A DNA stretch of 64,000 nt from Sinorhizobium medicae (GCF_007827695.1 NZ_VITA01000006.1:124001-188000), one strand, 5' to 3'; shown: positions 50,388 through 59,553, numbered from the stretch's first letter. The notes: generated by a model not told the origin, from the letters alone. Translations and numbers: made by a program.

Positions 50388-50780
50388 CTATTCCTTGTTC
50401 TGCATGTGATCGGCGAGGCGGGTGATAGGCTCGAGGATGATCCCCCTGAGGTCGGGGTCGAGGACAGTTTCCTCGAGCGCACGGGTAAAGCAGAGAAGCC
50501 ACTCATCGCGCTCGGCGGGCCCGATCCCGGCGATGAAGTGCCGGCGGCGCAGCATCGGATGGCCTCGCTTTTGCACATAGATCGGCGGCCCGCCGAGCCA
50601 GCCGGTCAGATATTCGTAGAACTTTTCCTCACTGCCGGTCAGATCCGGCGGATGGATGGCGCGGCAGCGCGCCGCCTCCGGCAGACTGTCCATCAACGCG
50701 TAGAAGCGCTGCGTCAGCGCGCGGACGATGGGGTCGCCACCGATCGCCTCATATAGCGTCGTCGTTTTCGGTTCCGTCAT
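50388..50780 (-). CDS. Group II truncated haemoglobin
   Basis: A 130-residue 2-over-2 globin. It starts TTTLYEAIGGDPIVRALTQR and has GWLGGPPIYVQKRGHPMLRR with the proximal His81 in the RRRHF stretch, and the group II Trp at G8 (Trp94, DEWLLCF). Such proteins bind O2, NO or peroxide and are often tied to low oxygen or nitrosative stress. GAGGAA lies 7 bases before the ATG at 50780. It leads a two-gene unit with DUF423, divergent from the TetR-SMR pair. Confidence 0.9.
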   Translation of the reverse strand: MTEPKTTTLYEAIGGDPIVRALTQRFYALMDSLPEAARCRAIHPPDLTGSEEKFYEYLTGWLGGPPIYVQKRGHPMLRRRHFIAGIGPAERDEWLLCFTRALEETVLDPDLRGIILEPITRLADHMQNKE

Positions 50781-50891
50781 GGTCATATTCCTCGATCGAG
50801 ATCTGGTACAGCGCGCGACAGGGGCGGGCAATGGCGTGCCATTCTCTCGCTTGCGGCTTTTCGGCGCGGCTCTGACGAAATTGTTTGACAA

Positions 50892-50905
50892 ACCGTCCAG
50901 ACGGT
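50892..50905. promoter_or_regulatory. TetR operator palindrome ACCGTC-CA-GACGGT
   Basis: Perfect 6-bp arms lie 13 bases before the TetR start, overlapping a TTGACA (50885-50890). This layout is typical of a TetR repressor that controls itself and the efflux gene behind it. Confidence 0.72.
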
Positions 50906-50918
50906 ATGTTTATGAAGC

Positions 50919-51479
50919 ATGACAAACGCCCATTCCAGGAAGAAGCAACCGCAGCGCGTCCGCCGGCAATTGCTGGAGGTCGCAGCTCGGCTGTCACTCG
51001 AGCAGGGAATCGCCGCCTTGACCCTCGATGCCGTGTCGCACGCAGCCGGTGTCAGCAAGGGTGGGCTGTTGCACCATTTCCCGAACAAGTCGGCCCTGCT
51101 CGACGGGCTCTTCGATGATCTCGTTGCGCGCTTCGATAATGCAATCGATGAGGCGATGGCGAGGGACGAAATCGAAAAAGGACGCTTCACGCGCGCCTAT
51201 CTCGGCGTCTGTTTCGCACTCGATGCGGAGGCCGAGGCGCAAGGCTGGCAGGTGCTGACCATCGCGCTCCTTGCTGAACCGCATTTGAAAGCTCGCTGGC
51301 GCGAATGGGTGGCGCGCCGTACGGCGGAATTCGCCGCCACGGACGGTTCGGCCAATTGCCTGCTCGCCCGTTTCGCCGCCGATGGGATCTGGCTGGCGGA
51401 TCTGATGGGCAGCCATGACATCGATCGTCCGACGCGGGCGATACTGCTTCAGAGGCTCAACGCGCTTTCGCTGGAGTGA
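50919..51479 (+). CDS. TetR-family repressor of the SMR efflux gene
   Basis: A 186-residue regulator: N-terminal helix-turn-helix (VRRQLLEVAARLSLEQG and LDAVSHAAGVSKGGLLHHFP) and a C-terminal domain (LARFAADGIWLADLMGSHDI) of the TetR_C_37-like kind. A perfect palindrome sits directly upstream. The SMR gene follows 43 bases after its stop, so the two form a repressor-pump operon that responds to a cationic drug. Confidence 0.9.
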   Translation: MTNAHSRKKQPQRVRRQLLEVAARLSLEQGIAALTLDAVSHAAGVSKGGLLHHFPNKSALLDGLFDDLVARFDNAIDEAMARDEIEKGRFTRAYLGVCFALDAEAEAQGWQVLTIALLAEPHLKARWREWVARRTAEFAATDGSANCLLARFAADGIWLADLMGSHDIDRPTRAILLQRLNALSLE

Positions 51480-51522
51480 AGGGCGAAGCTTTCCATCTGC
51501 AATCTCAATCGGAGACGTTCCC

Positions 51523-51864
51523 GTGAACCCCGCTACGCTCTACACCGTTCTGGTGATCGCAATCGTCTTCGAAGTCCTCGGCACCTCGGCCATGCAGGCG
51601 GCGCAACACTTCACGCGGCTGACGCCCACCTTGCTCATGGTGTTCTGCTATGCCGTCGCCTTCTTCTTCCTGTCCTATGCGCTCCGCTACATCCCCGTCG
51701 GGATCGCCTATGCGCTCTGGAGCGGCCTCGGAATCGTGCTGATTTCGATTGCGGGCTACGTCGTCTTCGGCCAGAAGCTCGATCTGCCGGCGGTGCTCGG
51801 ACTGGCGCTCATCATTGCCGGGGTGCTGGTGCTCAACCTCTTCTCCAAGTCGACGTTCCATTGA
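51523..51864 (+). CDS. Small multidrug resistance (SMR/EmrE-like) exporter
   Basis: A 113-residue four-helix proton antiporter for quaternary cations. Helix 1 is LYTVLVIAIVFEVLGTSAM with the essential Glu17; helix 2-3 holds ALRYIPVGIAYALWSGLGIV; helix 4 is VLGLALIIAGVLVLNLF. The length matches EmrE. The start is GTG at 51523, with GGAG 8 bases before it; no ATG gives the right N-terminus. Confidence 0.93.
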   Translation: MNPATLYTVLVIAIVFEVLGTSAMQAAQHFTRLTPTLLMVFCYAVAFFFLSYALRYIPVGIAYALWSGLGIVLISIAGYVVFGQKLDLPAVLGLALIIAGVLVLNLFSKSTFH

Positions 51865-52058
51865 ACGCCTCGCGCCCTCCGCATTTCTGCGCGCGGCGGA
51901 AGTCTCCCTGCAATTTTTCACTACAGCCTGTCCACGGATGTTCCCGGATATTCATTGAAATGCGCGGCGCGCTTCAATAGCATCGCGCTTCCTCTCGTCC
52001 GGACGGGACGAGGCGACATCCATTCCGATCCCCTTGATATACGAAGGAAAACTTGGGA

Positions 52059-53114
52059 ATGCAGGCGGTTTTCGACGGCCACAACGATGTACTTTTGCGC
52101 CTCTGGCAGCATGCGCGCGGCGGTGCCGATCCGGTCGTGGAGTTTCTGGAGGGCACGGACAAGGGCCACATCGATGCAGGGCGCGCCAAGGCGGGAGGGC
52201 TTTCAGGCGGACTTTGTGCGATTTACGTTCCATCCGGCGATCTCGTACTCAAGACACCGGATGAGAATGGCCATTACGCGACGCCTATGGCGGCGCCGCT
52301 CGACCACCTGCCATCGCTCGCAACCGCCATGGAACTTGCCGATATTGCAATCAAGCTCGACCGTGCCGGCGCCTGGCGGCTTTGTCGTTCCGTTGGCGAG
52401 ATACGTGCGGCGATGGCGGTCGAGGTGTTCGCTGCCGTCCTGCACATGGAGGGCTGCGAGGCGATCGGACCCGATCTTGCCGCGCTCGAGACGTTCCACG
52501 CCGCGGGGCTTCGTTCACTGGGTCCCGTTTGGAGCCGTCACAACGTGTTCGGTCACGGCGTTCCCTTCGCCTATCCGATGTCGCCTGACACGGGTCCAGG
52601 CCTGACAGAAGCCGGCTTCGAGCTCGTGCGCGCCTGCAATCGGCTCGGCATTCTGATCGATCTGGCTCACATCACGGAGCAAGGCTTCTGGGACGTCGCC
52701 AAGACGACCGACCAACCGCTGGTCGCCAGCCACTCCAATGCTCATGCGCTGACGCCCGTCGCGCGCAATTTGACCGACAGGCAGCTCGATGCGATCAGAG
52801 AGAGCCGCGGGCTCGTCGGCCTCAATTACGCGACGACGATGCTGCGCCCGGACGGGCAGGAAAACGCGTCGACCCTGCTTTCCGACATGGTGCGCCATGT
52901 CGACTATCTCGTCGAGCGCCTTGGCGTCGATTGCGTGGCACTTGGATCGGACTTCGACGGCGCGACCATCCCGGAGGAAATTGCCGACGCCGCGGGAAAT
53001 CAGAAGCTCGTTGCCGCGCTGATGGACGCCGGATATGGTGACGCCGAACTGGCGAAAATATGCCGGGAGAACTGGTTGAGAGTTCTGGGACAGGCCTGGC
53101 ACGAGCCCGCCTGA
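52059..53114 (+). CDS. Membrane dipeptidase-like peptidase (M19)
   Basis: A 351-residue zinc dipeptidase of the renal dipeptidase family. Metal ligands show in FDGHNDVLLR (His-x-Asp), LHMEGCEAIG (Glu), IDLAHITEQGFWDV, SHSNAHAL, and ALGSDFDGATIP. It would cleave dipeptides, including D-containing ones. No signal peptide is present, so it probably works in the cytoplasm. It precedes the peptide importer by 47 bases in the same direction, which links hydrolysis to dipeptide uptake. The ATG at 52059 is used; a TTG lies two codons upstream. Confidence 0.92.
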   Translation: MQAVFDGHNDVLLRLWQHARGGADPVVEFLEGTDKGHIDAGRAKAGGLSGGLCAIYVPSGDLVLKTPDENGHYATPMAAPLDHLPSLATAMELADIAIKLDRAGAWRLCRSVGEIRAAMAVEVFAAVLHMEGCEAIGPDLAALETFHAAGLRSLGPVWSRHNVFGHGVPFAYPMSPDTGPGLTEAGFELVRACNRLGILIDLAHITEQGFWDVAKTTDQPLVASHSNAHALTPVARNLTDRQLDAIRESRGLVGLNYATTMLRPDGQENASTLLSDMVRHVDYLVERLGVDCVALGSDFDGATIPEEIADAAGNQKLVAALMDAGYGDAELAKICRENWLRVLGQAWHEPA

Positions 53115-53161
53115 TCATCATGAAGAAGAGCCCGAGAAGGGTTAAAAGAGGGAAGCGCAAT

Positions 53162-54802
53162 ATGATGCACAAGCTCAATGGACGTTTTCGAATTCTCGCC
53201 GCCTCGGCGGCCCTCGCCATGGCGATGGGCGCGGCTCAGCCGGCCTTCGCGGAAACGCCGAAGGACACGCTGGTCGAGGGTTTCGCATTCGACGACATCA
53301 TCACCATGGATCCCGGCGAAGCCTTCGAGCTTTCGACCGCCGAGATGACGAGCAATACCTACAGCCTGCTCGTGAGGCTCGATCTCAACGATACCTCCAA
53401 GGTCGTAGGCGATCTTGCGGAAAGCTGGACGGTCTCGGATGACGGCCTGACCTATACGTTCAAGCTCAAGCCGGGAATGAAATTCGCATCCGGCAATCCG
53501 ATCACCGCCGAGGACGTCGCCTATTCGTTCGAACGTGCCGTCAAGCTCGACAAGAGCCCGGCCTTCATCCTCACCCAGTTCGGCCTTACCGGGGACAATG
53601 TCACGGAAAAGGCGAAGGCCGCCGACCCGGAGACCTTTGTTTTCACGGTCGACCAGCCCTACGCGCCGAGTTTCGTCTTGAACTGTCTGACCGCGACGGT
53701 TGCTTCCGTAGTCGACAAGAAGCTCGTGCTCGAACATGTGAAATCCGTGTCGCCGAGCGACGAGTACAAGTATGACAACGACTTCGGCAATGAGTGGCTG
53801 AAGACCGGTTATGCCGGTTCCGGTCCGTTCAAGCTGCGCGAGTGGCGCGCCAATGAAGTCGTGGTGCTGGAACGCAACGACAATTATTATGGCGAACCGG
53901 CGAAACTCGCCCGCGTCATCTACCGTCACATGAAGGAAAGCTCGGGTCAGCGGCTCGCGCTTGAAGCCGGCGACATCGATGTCGCGCGCAACCTCGAGCC
54001 CGGCGACTACGACGCAGTCGGCAAGAATGCCGATCTGGCGACGGCCAGCGCCCCGAAGGGAACGGTCTACTATATCAGCCTCAATCAGAAGAACGAAAAG
54101 CTCGCAAAACCCGAGGTACAGCAGGCGTTCAAGTATCTTGTCGATTACGACGCGATTGGCTCGACCCTGATCAAGGGCATCGGCGAGATTCACCAGAGCT
54201 TCCTGCCGAAGGGTGTGCTGGGTGCCGTCGACGAGAACCCCTACACCTTCGACGTAGCCAAGGCGAAGGAACTGCTGGCGAAGGCCGGCTATCCGGACGG
54301 CTTCACCGTTACGATGGATGTGCGTAATACCCAGCCGGTCACCGGCATTGCCGAATCCTTCCAGCAGACGCTGGGGCAGGCGGGCGTGAAGCTCGAAATT
54401 ATTCCAGGAGACGGCAAGCAGACCCTGACCAAGTACCGCGCCCGCAATCACGACATGTATATCGGCCAGTGGGGCATGGATTATTTCGATCCGCACTCCA
54501 ATGCCGATACCTTCACCAACAATCCGGACAATTCCGACGAAGGCACGAACAAGACGCTCGCCTGGCGCAACGCCTGGGACGTTCCGGAACTCAGCAAGAA
54601 GACCAAGGACGCGCTCCTCGAACGCGACAGCACAAAGCGCGCCGAGATCTACAAGGAGCTGCAGAAAACGGTGCTCGAGGACAGTCCTTTCGTCGTCATC
54701 TTCCAGCAGACAGAGGTCGCCGGGTTGCGCGGCATTGTCGAGGGCTTCAAGCTCGGGCCGAGCTTCGACACCAACTACGTCTGGAACGTCTCCAAGGAAT
54801 AG
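53162..54802 (+). CDS. Peptide ABC transporter substrate-binding protein (DppA-like)
   Basis: A 546-residue periplasmic binding protein of SBP family 5. The signal peptide (FRILAASAALAMAMGAAQPAFA) lacks a lipobox. Family marks are LVEGFAFDDIITMDPGEAFE, LAESWTVSDDGLTYTFKLKP, ITAEDVAYSFERAVKL and RYRARNHDMYIGQWGMDYFD-like residues near 430. The ligand is probably a di- or oligopeptide, given the peptidase gene just before it. GAGGGAAG precedes the ATG at 53162. Confidence 0.92.
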   Translation: MMHKLNGRFRILAASAALAMAMGAAQPAFAETPKDTLVEGFAFDDIITMDPGEAFELSTAEMTSNTYSLLVRLDLNDTSKVVGDLAESWTVSDDGLTYTFKLKPGMKFASGNPITAEDVAYSFERAVKLDKSPAFILTQFGLTGDNVTEKAKAADPETFVFTVDQPYAPSFVLNCLTATVASVVDKKLVLEHVKSVSPSDEYKYDNDFGNEWLKTGYAGSGPFKLREWRANEVVVLERNDNYYGEPAKLARVIYRHMKESSGQRLALEAGDIDVARNLEPGDYDAVGKNADLATASAPKGTVYYISLNQKNEKLAKPEVQQAFKYLVDYDAIGSTLIKGIGEIHQSFLPKGVLGAVDENPYTFDVAKAKELLAKAGYPDGFTVTMDVRNTQPVTGIAESFQQTLGQAGVKLEIIPGDGKQTLTKYRARNHDMYIGQWGMDYFDPHSNADTFTNNPDNSDEGTNKTLAWRNAWDVPELSKKTKDALLERDSTKRAEIYKELQKTVLEDSPFVVIFQQTEVAGLRGIVEGFKLGPSFDTNYVWNVSKE

Positions 54803-54819
54803 TCGAAAGGACCGTTCCC

Positions 54820-55887
54820 TTGAGCATCATCGGAACAGAACCAATGAGCGGGCGCCGGCGCGCCCGTTCCCGGAAGGCGTTTGTCGCCGCGCTGCAGTTT
54901 CTCGTCGTCGTGGCAACCACCTATCTCGGCCTTCTCGCCGTCACCTTTTTCATCGGCCGCGTCATCCCGATCGATCCGGTGCTTGCCGTGCTCGGCGACC
55001 GCGCGCCGAATCATGTCGTCGAGCGCACACGTGAGGCGATGGGTCTCAACCTGCCTCTCTACCAGCAGTTCTTCATCTACTGCCGGCAAGCATTCACCGG
55101 CGATTTCGGGACTTCGGTGCTGACCACGAACCCGGTCATGGCGGACATACGCCGCGTCTTTCCGGCGACCATGGAACTCGCGACGCTTGGAACGCTGATC
55201 GGTGCATTCATCGGCGTGCCTCTCGGCGTTCTCGCCGCTGTCAAACGCGGCAGTATCGTCGACCAGATCGTTCGCGTCATCGGCCTCGTCGGCTATTCCG
55301 TGCCGATCTTCTGGCTGGCACTCCTGGCGCTGCTGGTCTTCTATGCCCGGCTTCAATGGGTCGCCTATCCCGGCCGCATCGACATCGTCTACGAATACAG
55401 CTTCACGCCCGCCACCGGTTTCTACCTCCTCGACTCGGCCTGGCAGGGGCAATGGGACGTTTTCCGCGACGTCTTCCGCCACATCATCCTGCCGGCCTCG
55501 CTGCTCGGTTACTTTTCGCTCGCCTATATCAGCCGCATGACCCGCAGCTTTATGCTGAACGAGCTGCAGCAGGAATATATCGTCGCGGCACGCGCCAAAG
55601 GCCTTTCGGAGGCGCGAATCATCTGGTCTCATGCGCTACGCAACGCAGCGGTGCCGCTGGTGACGGTGATCGCCTTGTCCTATGCCGGTCTCCTCGAAGG
55701 GTCGGTTCTGACCGAGACGGTGTTCGCCTGGCCGGGGCTCGGCCTCTACATCACCAATTCGTTGCAGAATGCCGATATGAACGCCGTTCTCGGCGGCACG
55801 ATCATCATCGGATCGGTCTTCATCGGCATCAACCTCCTGTCCGATCTTCTCTACCGGACGCTGGACCCGAGGACGCGCGCCCGATGA
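54820..55887 (+). CDS. Peptide ABC transporter permease (DppB-like)
   Basis: A ~355-residue DppB-type permease. The first helix is QFLVVVATTYLGLLAVTFFI, followed by the periplasmic family segment RVIPIDPVLAVLGDRAP; the coupling loop is EYIVAARAKGLSEARIIW. AAAGGA lies 8 bases before a TTG at 54820; an ATG at 54844 has a weaker site, so the start is uncertain by 8 codons. Its stop overlaps the next permease by 4 bases. Confidence 0.9.
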   Translation: MSIIGTEPMSGRRRARSRKAFVAALQFLVVVATTYLGLLAVTFFIGRVIPIDPVLAVLGDRAPNHVVERTREAMGLNLPLYQQFFIYCRQAFTGDFGTSVLTTNPVMADIRRVFPATMELATLGTLIGAFIGVPLGVLAAVKRGSIVDQIVRVIGLVGYSVPIFWLALLALLVFYARLQWVAYPGRIDIVYEYSFTPATGFYLLDSAWQGQWDVFRDVFRHIILPASLLGYFSLAYISRMTRSFMLNELQQEYIVAARAKGLSEARIIWSHALRNAAVPLVTVIALSYAGLLEGSVLTETVFAWPGLGLYITNSLQNADMNAVLGGTIIIGSVFIGINLLSDLLYRTLDPRTRAR

Positions 55888-56843
55888 GTCTTGCCCCCGT
55901 AACACGCCCCCCCGAAACACCCCCCGAAACACGCCCGATGTCGCGGCGCGAATGGCTGCTTTCCGACCGCCCCCAGTCGCGGACCCAGGCCCGGCTCGGC
56001 CGCGCCTATATGACCTGGCGGCGCTTCTCCGCCAACCGGCTTGCGGTGCTCGGCCTGTGCATTCTGCTGGCGCTGATCTTCGTTGCCATCTTTGCCGATG
56101 CACTGGCGCCCTATAATCCGGTCATCGGAAATCTTGCCGGCGCGCGGCTTCTTCCACCCGGCAGCGAAGGCTACCTGCTCGGCACGGATGATCAGGGCCG
56201 TGATATTTTGTCCCGGCTGATCCACGGCTCGCGGCTGACGCTCCTCGTCGTCCTGCTCGTCGCAATCATCGCGGCTCCGGTCGGGCTGATCGTCGGCGCC
56301 GTCGCGGGCTATGCCGGCGGTTGGATCGACGCGGTCCTCATGCGCATCACCGATATCTTCCTCGCCTTTCCGAAACTCGTCCTGGCGCTCGCCTTCGTCG
56401 CGGCGCTCGGGCCGGGGATCGAGAATGCTGTCATCGCGATCGCCATCACCTCCTGGCCGCCCTATGCGCGCATCGCACGGGCCGAAACGCTGACGGTTCG
56501 CCATTCCGATTATATCGCCGCGGTGCGGCTGATGGGAGCATCGCCCCTGCGCATTATCTTCCGCCATGTCATGCCGATGTGCATGTCGTCGCTCATCGTA
56601 CGCGTGACGCTCGACATGGCCGGCATCATCCTGACGGCGGCGGGACTCGGCTTCCTCGGTCTCGGCGCCCAGCCGCCGCTGCCGGAATGGGGCGCCATGA
56701 TCGCCTCCGGCCGGCGCTTCATCCTTGATCAATGGTGGGTTGCGACCATGCCCGGGATCGCCATTCTGATCGTAAGCCTCGGCTTCAACCTGCTCGGAGA
56801 CGGCCTGCGCGACGCGCTGGATCCGCGGGAGAGCGGCCAATGA
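55884..56843 (+). CDS. Peptide ABC transporter permease (DppC-like)
   Basis: A 319-residue DppC-type permease. The N-terminal tail has a short Pro-Glu-Thr repeat (RPPETPPETRP) from a repeated CCCGAAACA in the DNA. Helix 1 is AVLGLCILLALIFVAIFADA, then LGTDDQGRDILSRLIHGSR typical of the family, and the coupling loop DYIAAVRLMGASPLRIIFRH. Both ends overlap neighbours by 4 bases (ATGA). Confidence 0.92.
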   Translation: MSLAPVTRPPETPPETRPMSRREWLLSDRPQSRTQARLGRAYMTWRRFSANRLAVLGLCILLALIFVAIFADALAPYNPVIGNLAGARLLPPGSEGYLLGTDDQGRDILSRLIHGSRLTLLVVLLVAIIAAPVGLIVGAVAGYAGGWIDAVLMRITDIFLAFPKLVLALAFVAALGPGIENAVIAIAITSWPPYARIARAETLTVRHSDYIAAVRLMGASPLRIIFRHVMPMCMSSLIVRVTLDMAGIILTAAGLGFLGLGAQPPLPEWGAMIASGRRFILDQWWVATMPGIAILIVSLGFNLLGDGLRDALDPRESGQ

Positions 56844-57673
56844 GTCCGCTTCTGACTGTCGAGGATCTCCGGGTGCGGTTCCCGACACGCACCGGTGTCG
56901 TGGAGGCGGTGCGCGGCGTTTCCTTTACGCTGGGGCGCGAGCGCCTGGGCATCGTCGGTGAAAGCGGCTCCGGTAAATCGCAGACGGGCCGCGCCATCAT
57001 GGGACTGACCCCGCCGCACGCGGAAGTAACGGCGAAGCGGCTCGCCTTCGAAGGGATCGATCTTCTTTCAGCCTCCCCGAAACGCCGGCGGGACTTGCGC
57101 GGCAAGCGCATCGCCATGATATTGCAGGATCCGAAATATTCATTGAATCCGGTGATGAGCATCGGACGGCAGATCGTCGAGACGTTGAAGCGACACGAGA
57201 AGATCGGCCGTGCGGAGGCGCGGGAGAGGGCGCTCGAAATGCTTGCGGCGGTGCAGATCCGTGATGCTTCCCGCGTCTTCGATCTTTATCCGCACGAGGT
57301 GTCGGGCGGAATGGGGCAACGGGCGATGATCGCTATGATGCTCGTTGCCGGACCGGAACTCCTGATCGCGGACGAGCCGACCTCGGCGCTCGACGTGACG
57401 GTTCAGCTCGAGGTGCTGTCAATCCTCGACCGGCTGGTGGCGGAGCGCGGCATGGGACTGATTTTCGTCTCGCATGACCTGCGCCTCGTTTCGTCCTTCT
57501 GCGACCGCGTTCTCGTGATGTATGCGGGAAAGATCGTCGAGGAGATCGCCGCATCGGAGCTCGGCAAGGCAAAGCACCCCTATACCCAGGGTCTGCTGAA
57601 CTGCATGCCGGTGATCGGGGCGGATCGTCATCCATTGCCGGTGCTCGACCGCAAGCCGGAGTGGGCACTATGA
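56840..57673 (+). CDS. Peptide ABC transporter ATP-binding protein (DppD-like)
   Basis: A 277-residue ATPase. Walker A is GESGSGKSQTGRAIMG, the signature VSGGMGQRAMIAMML, Walker B LLIADEPTSALDV and the switch IFVSHDLRLV. The C-terminal oligopeptide/dipeptide extension (KHPYTQGLLNCMPVIGADRH) lacks the full Cys cluster of some DppD proteins but has one Cys. It overlaps both neighbours by 4 bases. Confidence 0.93.
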   Translation: MSPLLTVEDLRVRFPTRTGVVEAVRGVSFTLGRERLGIVGESGSGKSQTGRAIMGLTPPHAEVTAKRLAFEGIDLLSASPKRRRDLRGKRIAMILQDPKYSLNPVMSIGRQIVETLKRHEKIGRAEARERALEMLAAVQIRDASRVFDLYPHEVSGGMGQRAMIAMMLVAGPELLIADEPTSALDVTVQLEVLSILDRLVAERGMGLIFVSHDLRLVSSFCDRVLVMYAGKIVEEIAASELGKAKHPYTQGLLNCMPVIGADRHPLPVLDRKPEWAL

Positions 57674-58437
57674 CCGAGGCCGTATCCGTCGAAAATCTGA
57701 GCGTCGTCTTCGACGAGTTCAAAGCACTCGATGCCGTCAGCGTGGATGTAGGGAAGGGGAAATCCTTCGGGCTCGTCGGCGAGTCCGGCTCGGGAAAGTC
57801 CACCCTGTTGCGCGCCGTCGCCGGCCTCACTGGCGCAAGCAAAGGCGCGATCCGCGTTTCGGGCCGCGAGGTTCGTGGGACGCGTCGTGACAAGGCCTTT
57901 TATCGGGCGGTGCAAATGGTGTTCCAGGATCCTTACGGTTCGCTGCATCCGCGCCAGACGGTCGACCGGCAGCTGATGGAGCCTCTGGCGATCCACGGTA
58001 TCGGCGACAGCGAGCGCCGCATCCTGAAGGCCCTGGACGAGGTGGGCCTTGGTTCAAGTTTCCGCTTCCGCTATCCGCATCAGCTCTCCGGCGGACAGCG
58101 CCAGCGCATCGCGATCGCACGCGCGCTTATCCTGGAGCCCTCGATCCTGCTCCTGGACGAGCCGACCTCGGCGCTCGATGCGTCCGTGCAGGCGGAAGTG
58201 CTCAACCTCCTCGAAGAGGTGCGGCGCGACCGCGGCCTGACCTTCATCATGGTGAGCCACGATCTCGGCGTCGTCACCCATATGTGCGAACGGCTGGCCG
58301 TCATGCAGAACGGCCGCGTGGTGGAGCGGCTTACCTCGGCGGATCTGGTGGCCGGGCGTATCGCGGAGGCGTATACGCGCAATCTCATGGTCGCGAGCAA
58401 AGGGTTCAGGCGGGAAGCGGTGGCGCAAAGCGGGTAG
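57670..58437 (+). CDS. Peptide ABC transporter ATP-binding protein (DppF-like)
   Basis: A 255-residue ATPase, the second of the pair. Walker A is GESGSGKSTLLRAVAG, the Q loop VFQDPYGSLHPRQTV, the signature [15 protein letters not shown], Walker B ILLLDEPTSALDA and the switch MVSHDLGVV. It lacks the usual long C-terminal extension and is shorter than DppF (~330). It is the last gene of the operon and is followed at once by a 19-bp hairpin. Confidence 0.92.
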   Translation: MTEAVSVENLSVVFDEFKALDAVSVDVGKGKSFGLVGESGSGKSTLLRAVAGLTGASKGAIRVSGREVRGTRRDKAFYRAVQMVFQDPYGSLHPRQTVDRQLMEPLAIHGIGDSERRILKALDEVGLGSSFRFRYPHQLSGGQRQRIAIARALILEPSILLLDEPTSALDASVQAEVLNLLEEVRRDRGLTFIMVSHDLGVVTHMCERLAVMQNGRVVERLTSADLVAGRIAEAYTRNLMVASKGFRREAVAQSG

Positions 58438-58479
58438 GGCAATACCCCCTCTGCCCTGCCGGGCAGAGGGGGTATTGCC
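58438..58479. terminator. 19-bp perfect hairpin between the peptide importer and kdgK
   Basis: GGCAATACCCCCTCTGCCC and its exact complement flank a TGCC loop, starting on the base after the dppF-like stop and ending 7 bases from the kdgK stop. Convergent genes on both sides suggest a bidirectional terminator; no T run is present. Confidence 0.75.
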
Positions 58480-58486
58480 GCCATCC

Positions 58487-59419
58487 TCACGCGAATTGCG
58501 CGCTACCCGCCGGCAGCTTGTCCCGTCCGATCAGCGCCCCATGATGCCCGATCACCGCCGCGGCGACTCGGGCGGCGAACGCCGCGGCGGCCGCCGGACT
58601 GTCGCCGCTGGCAAGACGGGCGAGGAAGGAGCCGTTGAAGCTGTCGCCGGCGCTTGTCGTGTCGACGACGGCGGAAACCTGCGAGGCGGGAACATGAACG
58701 CGCTCATCTCCGGCGAAGCTCAGCGCCACGCGGTTCGCTCCGTCTTTGACAACGACGTTTTCGGCGCCCAGTGACCGATAGCGTTCGATCGTCGCTTCGA
58801 CGGATGCGTCGCCGAAATGCGTCGCCTCGTCGTCATAGCTGGGCATAACCATGGTTGCGGACCGCGCACCGGCTTCGATCGTCGCGCGCATCCGAGCGGC
58901 GTCGTCCCAAAGGCGCGGGCGGATGTTCGGGTCGAAGACCACGTTCCTGCCGCCAGCCTTTGCCCGCCGAAGCTCGGCCAGCAATGTCTCTGCTGCTAGG
59001 GGCGAGAGGATCGCCAGCGTAATCCCGGAGAAAAATACGACGTTCACCGCCTCGATTGCCGCCCGGAGCCGGTCGGGGTCGTCGGCGAGCAATTTCGCCG
59101 CCGAGGCCGAGCGCCAATAGGAGAAGCTGCGCTCGCCGTCCTTGAGATGGATCATGTAAAGACCGGGCATCCGCCCTTCGATCTTTCGGATGTGAGAGGT
59201 GCCCACGCCGGTGCTTTCGATGAAGGTCAGGAGTTCCTGCGACACGATATCGGTTCCGACGGCCGTAAAATAATCGACCGTCCAGTCCGCCGGCAGGAAG
59301 AGGCGCGCGTAATAGGCTGTATTGAAGCTATCGCCTGCATAGCCTTTCCGCAGCATGCCGCCTTCCGCCTGCATGAGCTCCACCATGCACTCGCCAATCG
59401 AAAGCATCTTCCCTGCCAT
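58487..59419 (-). CDS. kdgK: 2-dehydro-3-deoxygluconokinase
   Basis: A 310-residue PfkB/ribokinase-fold sugar kinase that makes KDPG from 2-keto-3-deoxygluconate for the Entner-Doudoroff route. N-terminal marks are MLSIGECMVELMQAEGGMLR and GYAGDSFNTAYYARLF; the anion-hole and catalytic Asp lie in DTTSAGDSFNGSFLARL. RPRLWDDAARMR and PSYDDEATHFGD are KdgK-like. It faces the peptide importer and diverges from the GH13 gene. Confidence 0.92.
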   Translation of the reverse strand: MAGKMLSIGECMVELMQAEGGMLRKGYAGDSFNTAYYARLFLPADWTVDYFTAVGTDIVSQELLTFIESTGVGTSHIRKIEGRMPGLYMIHLKDGERSFSYWRSASAAKLLADDPDRLRAAIEAVNVVFFSGITLAILSPLAAETLLAELRRAKAGGRNVVFDPNIRPRLWDDAARMRATIEAGARSATMVMPSYDDEATHFGDASVEATIERYRSLGAENVVVKDGANRVALSFAGDERVHVPASQVSAVVDTTSAGDSFNGSFLARLASGDSPAAAAAFAARVAAAVIGHHGALIGRDKLPAGSAQFA

Positions 59420-59553
59420 TCACTCCTCCCATTTTTGCTGATCCGAATTAAGCCGATGTCGCCGAGCGAGCAAGCGAATGTTGGGGGCGGCGTTTACTCG
59501 AAGCGGCGGTGAAGATAAATCTGAATTGCTGAACCAAACACGGAGACCTGCGC

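Noticed and set aside
55900-55945. Short tandem CCCGAAACA repeats as a possible slippage switch
   Set aside because: The unit is 9-12 bases, a multiple of three, and encodes a Pro-Glu-Thr linker; it would not shift the frame.
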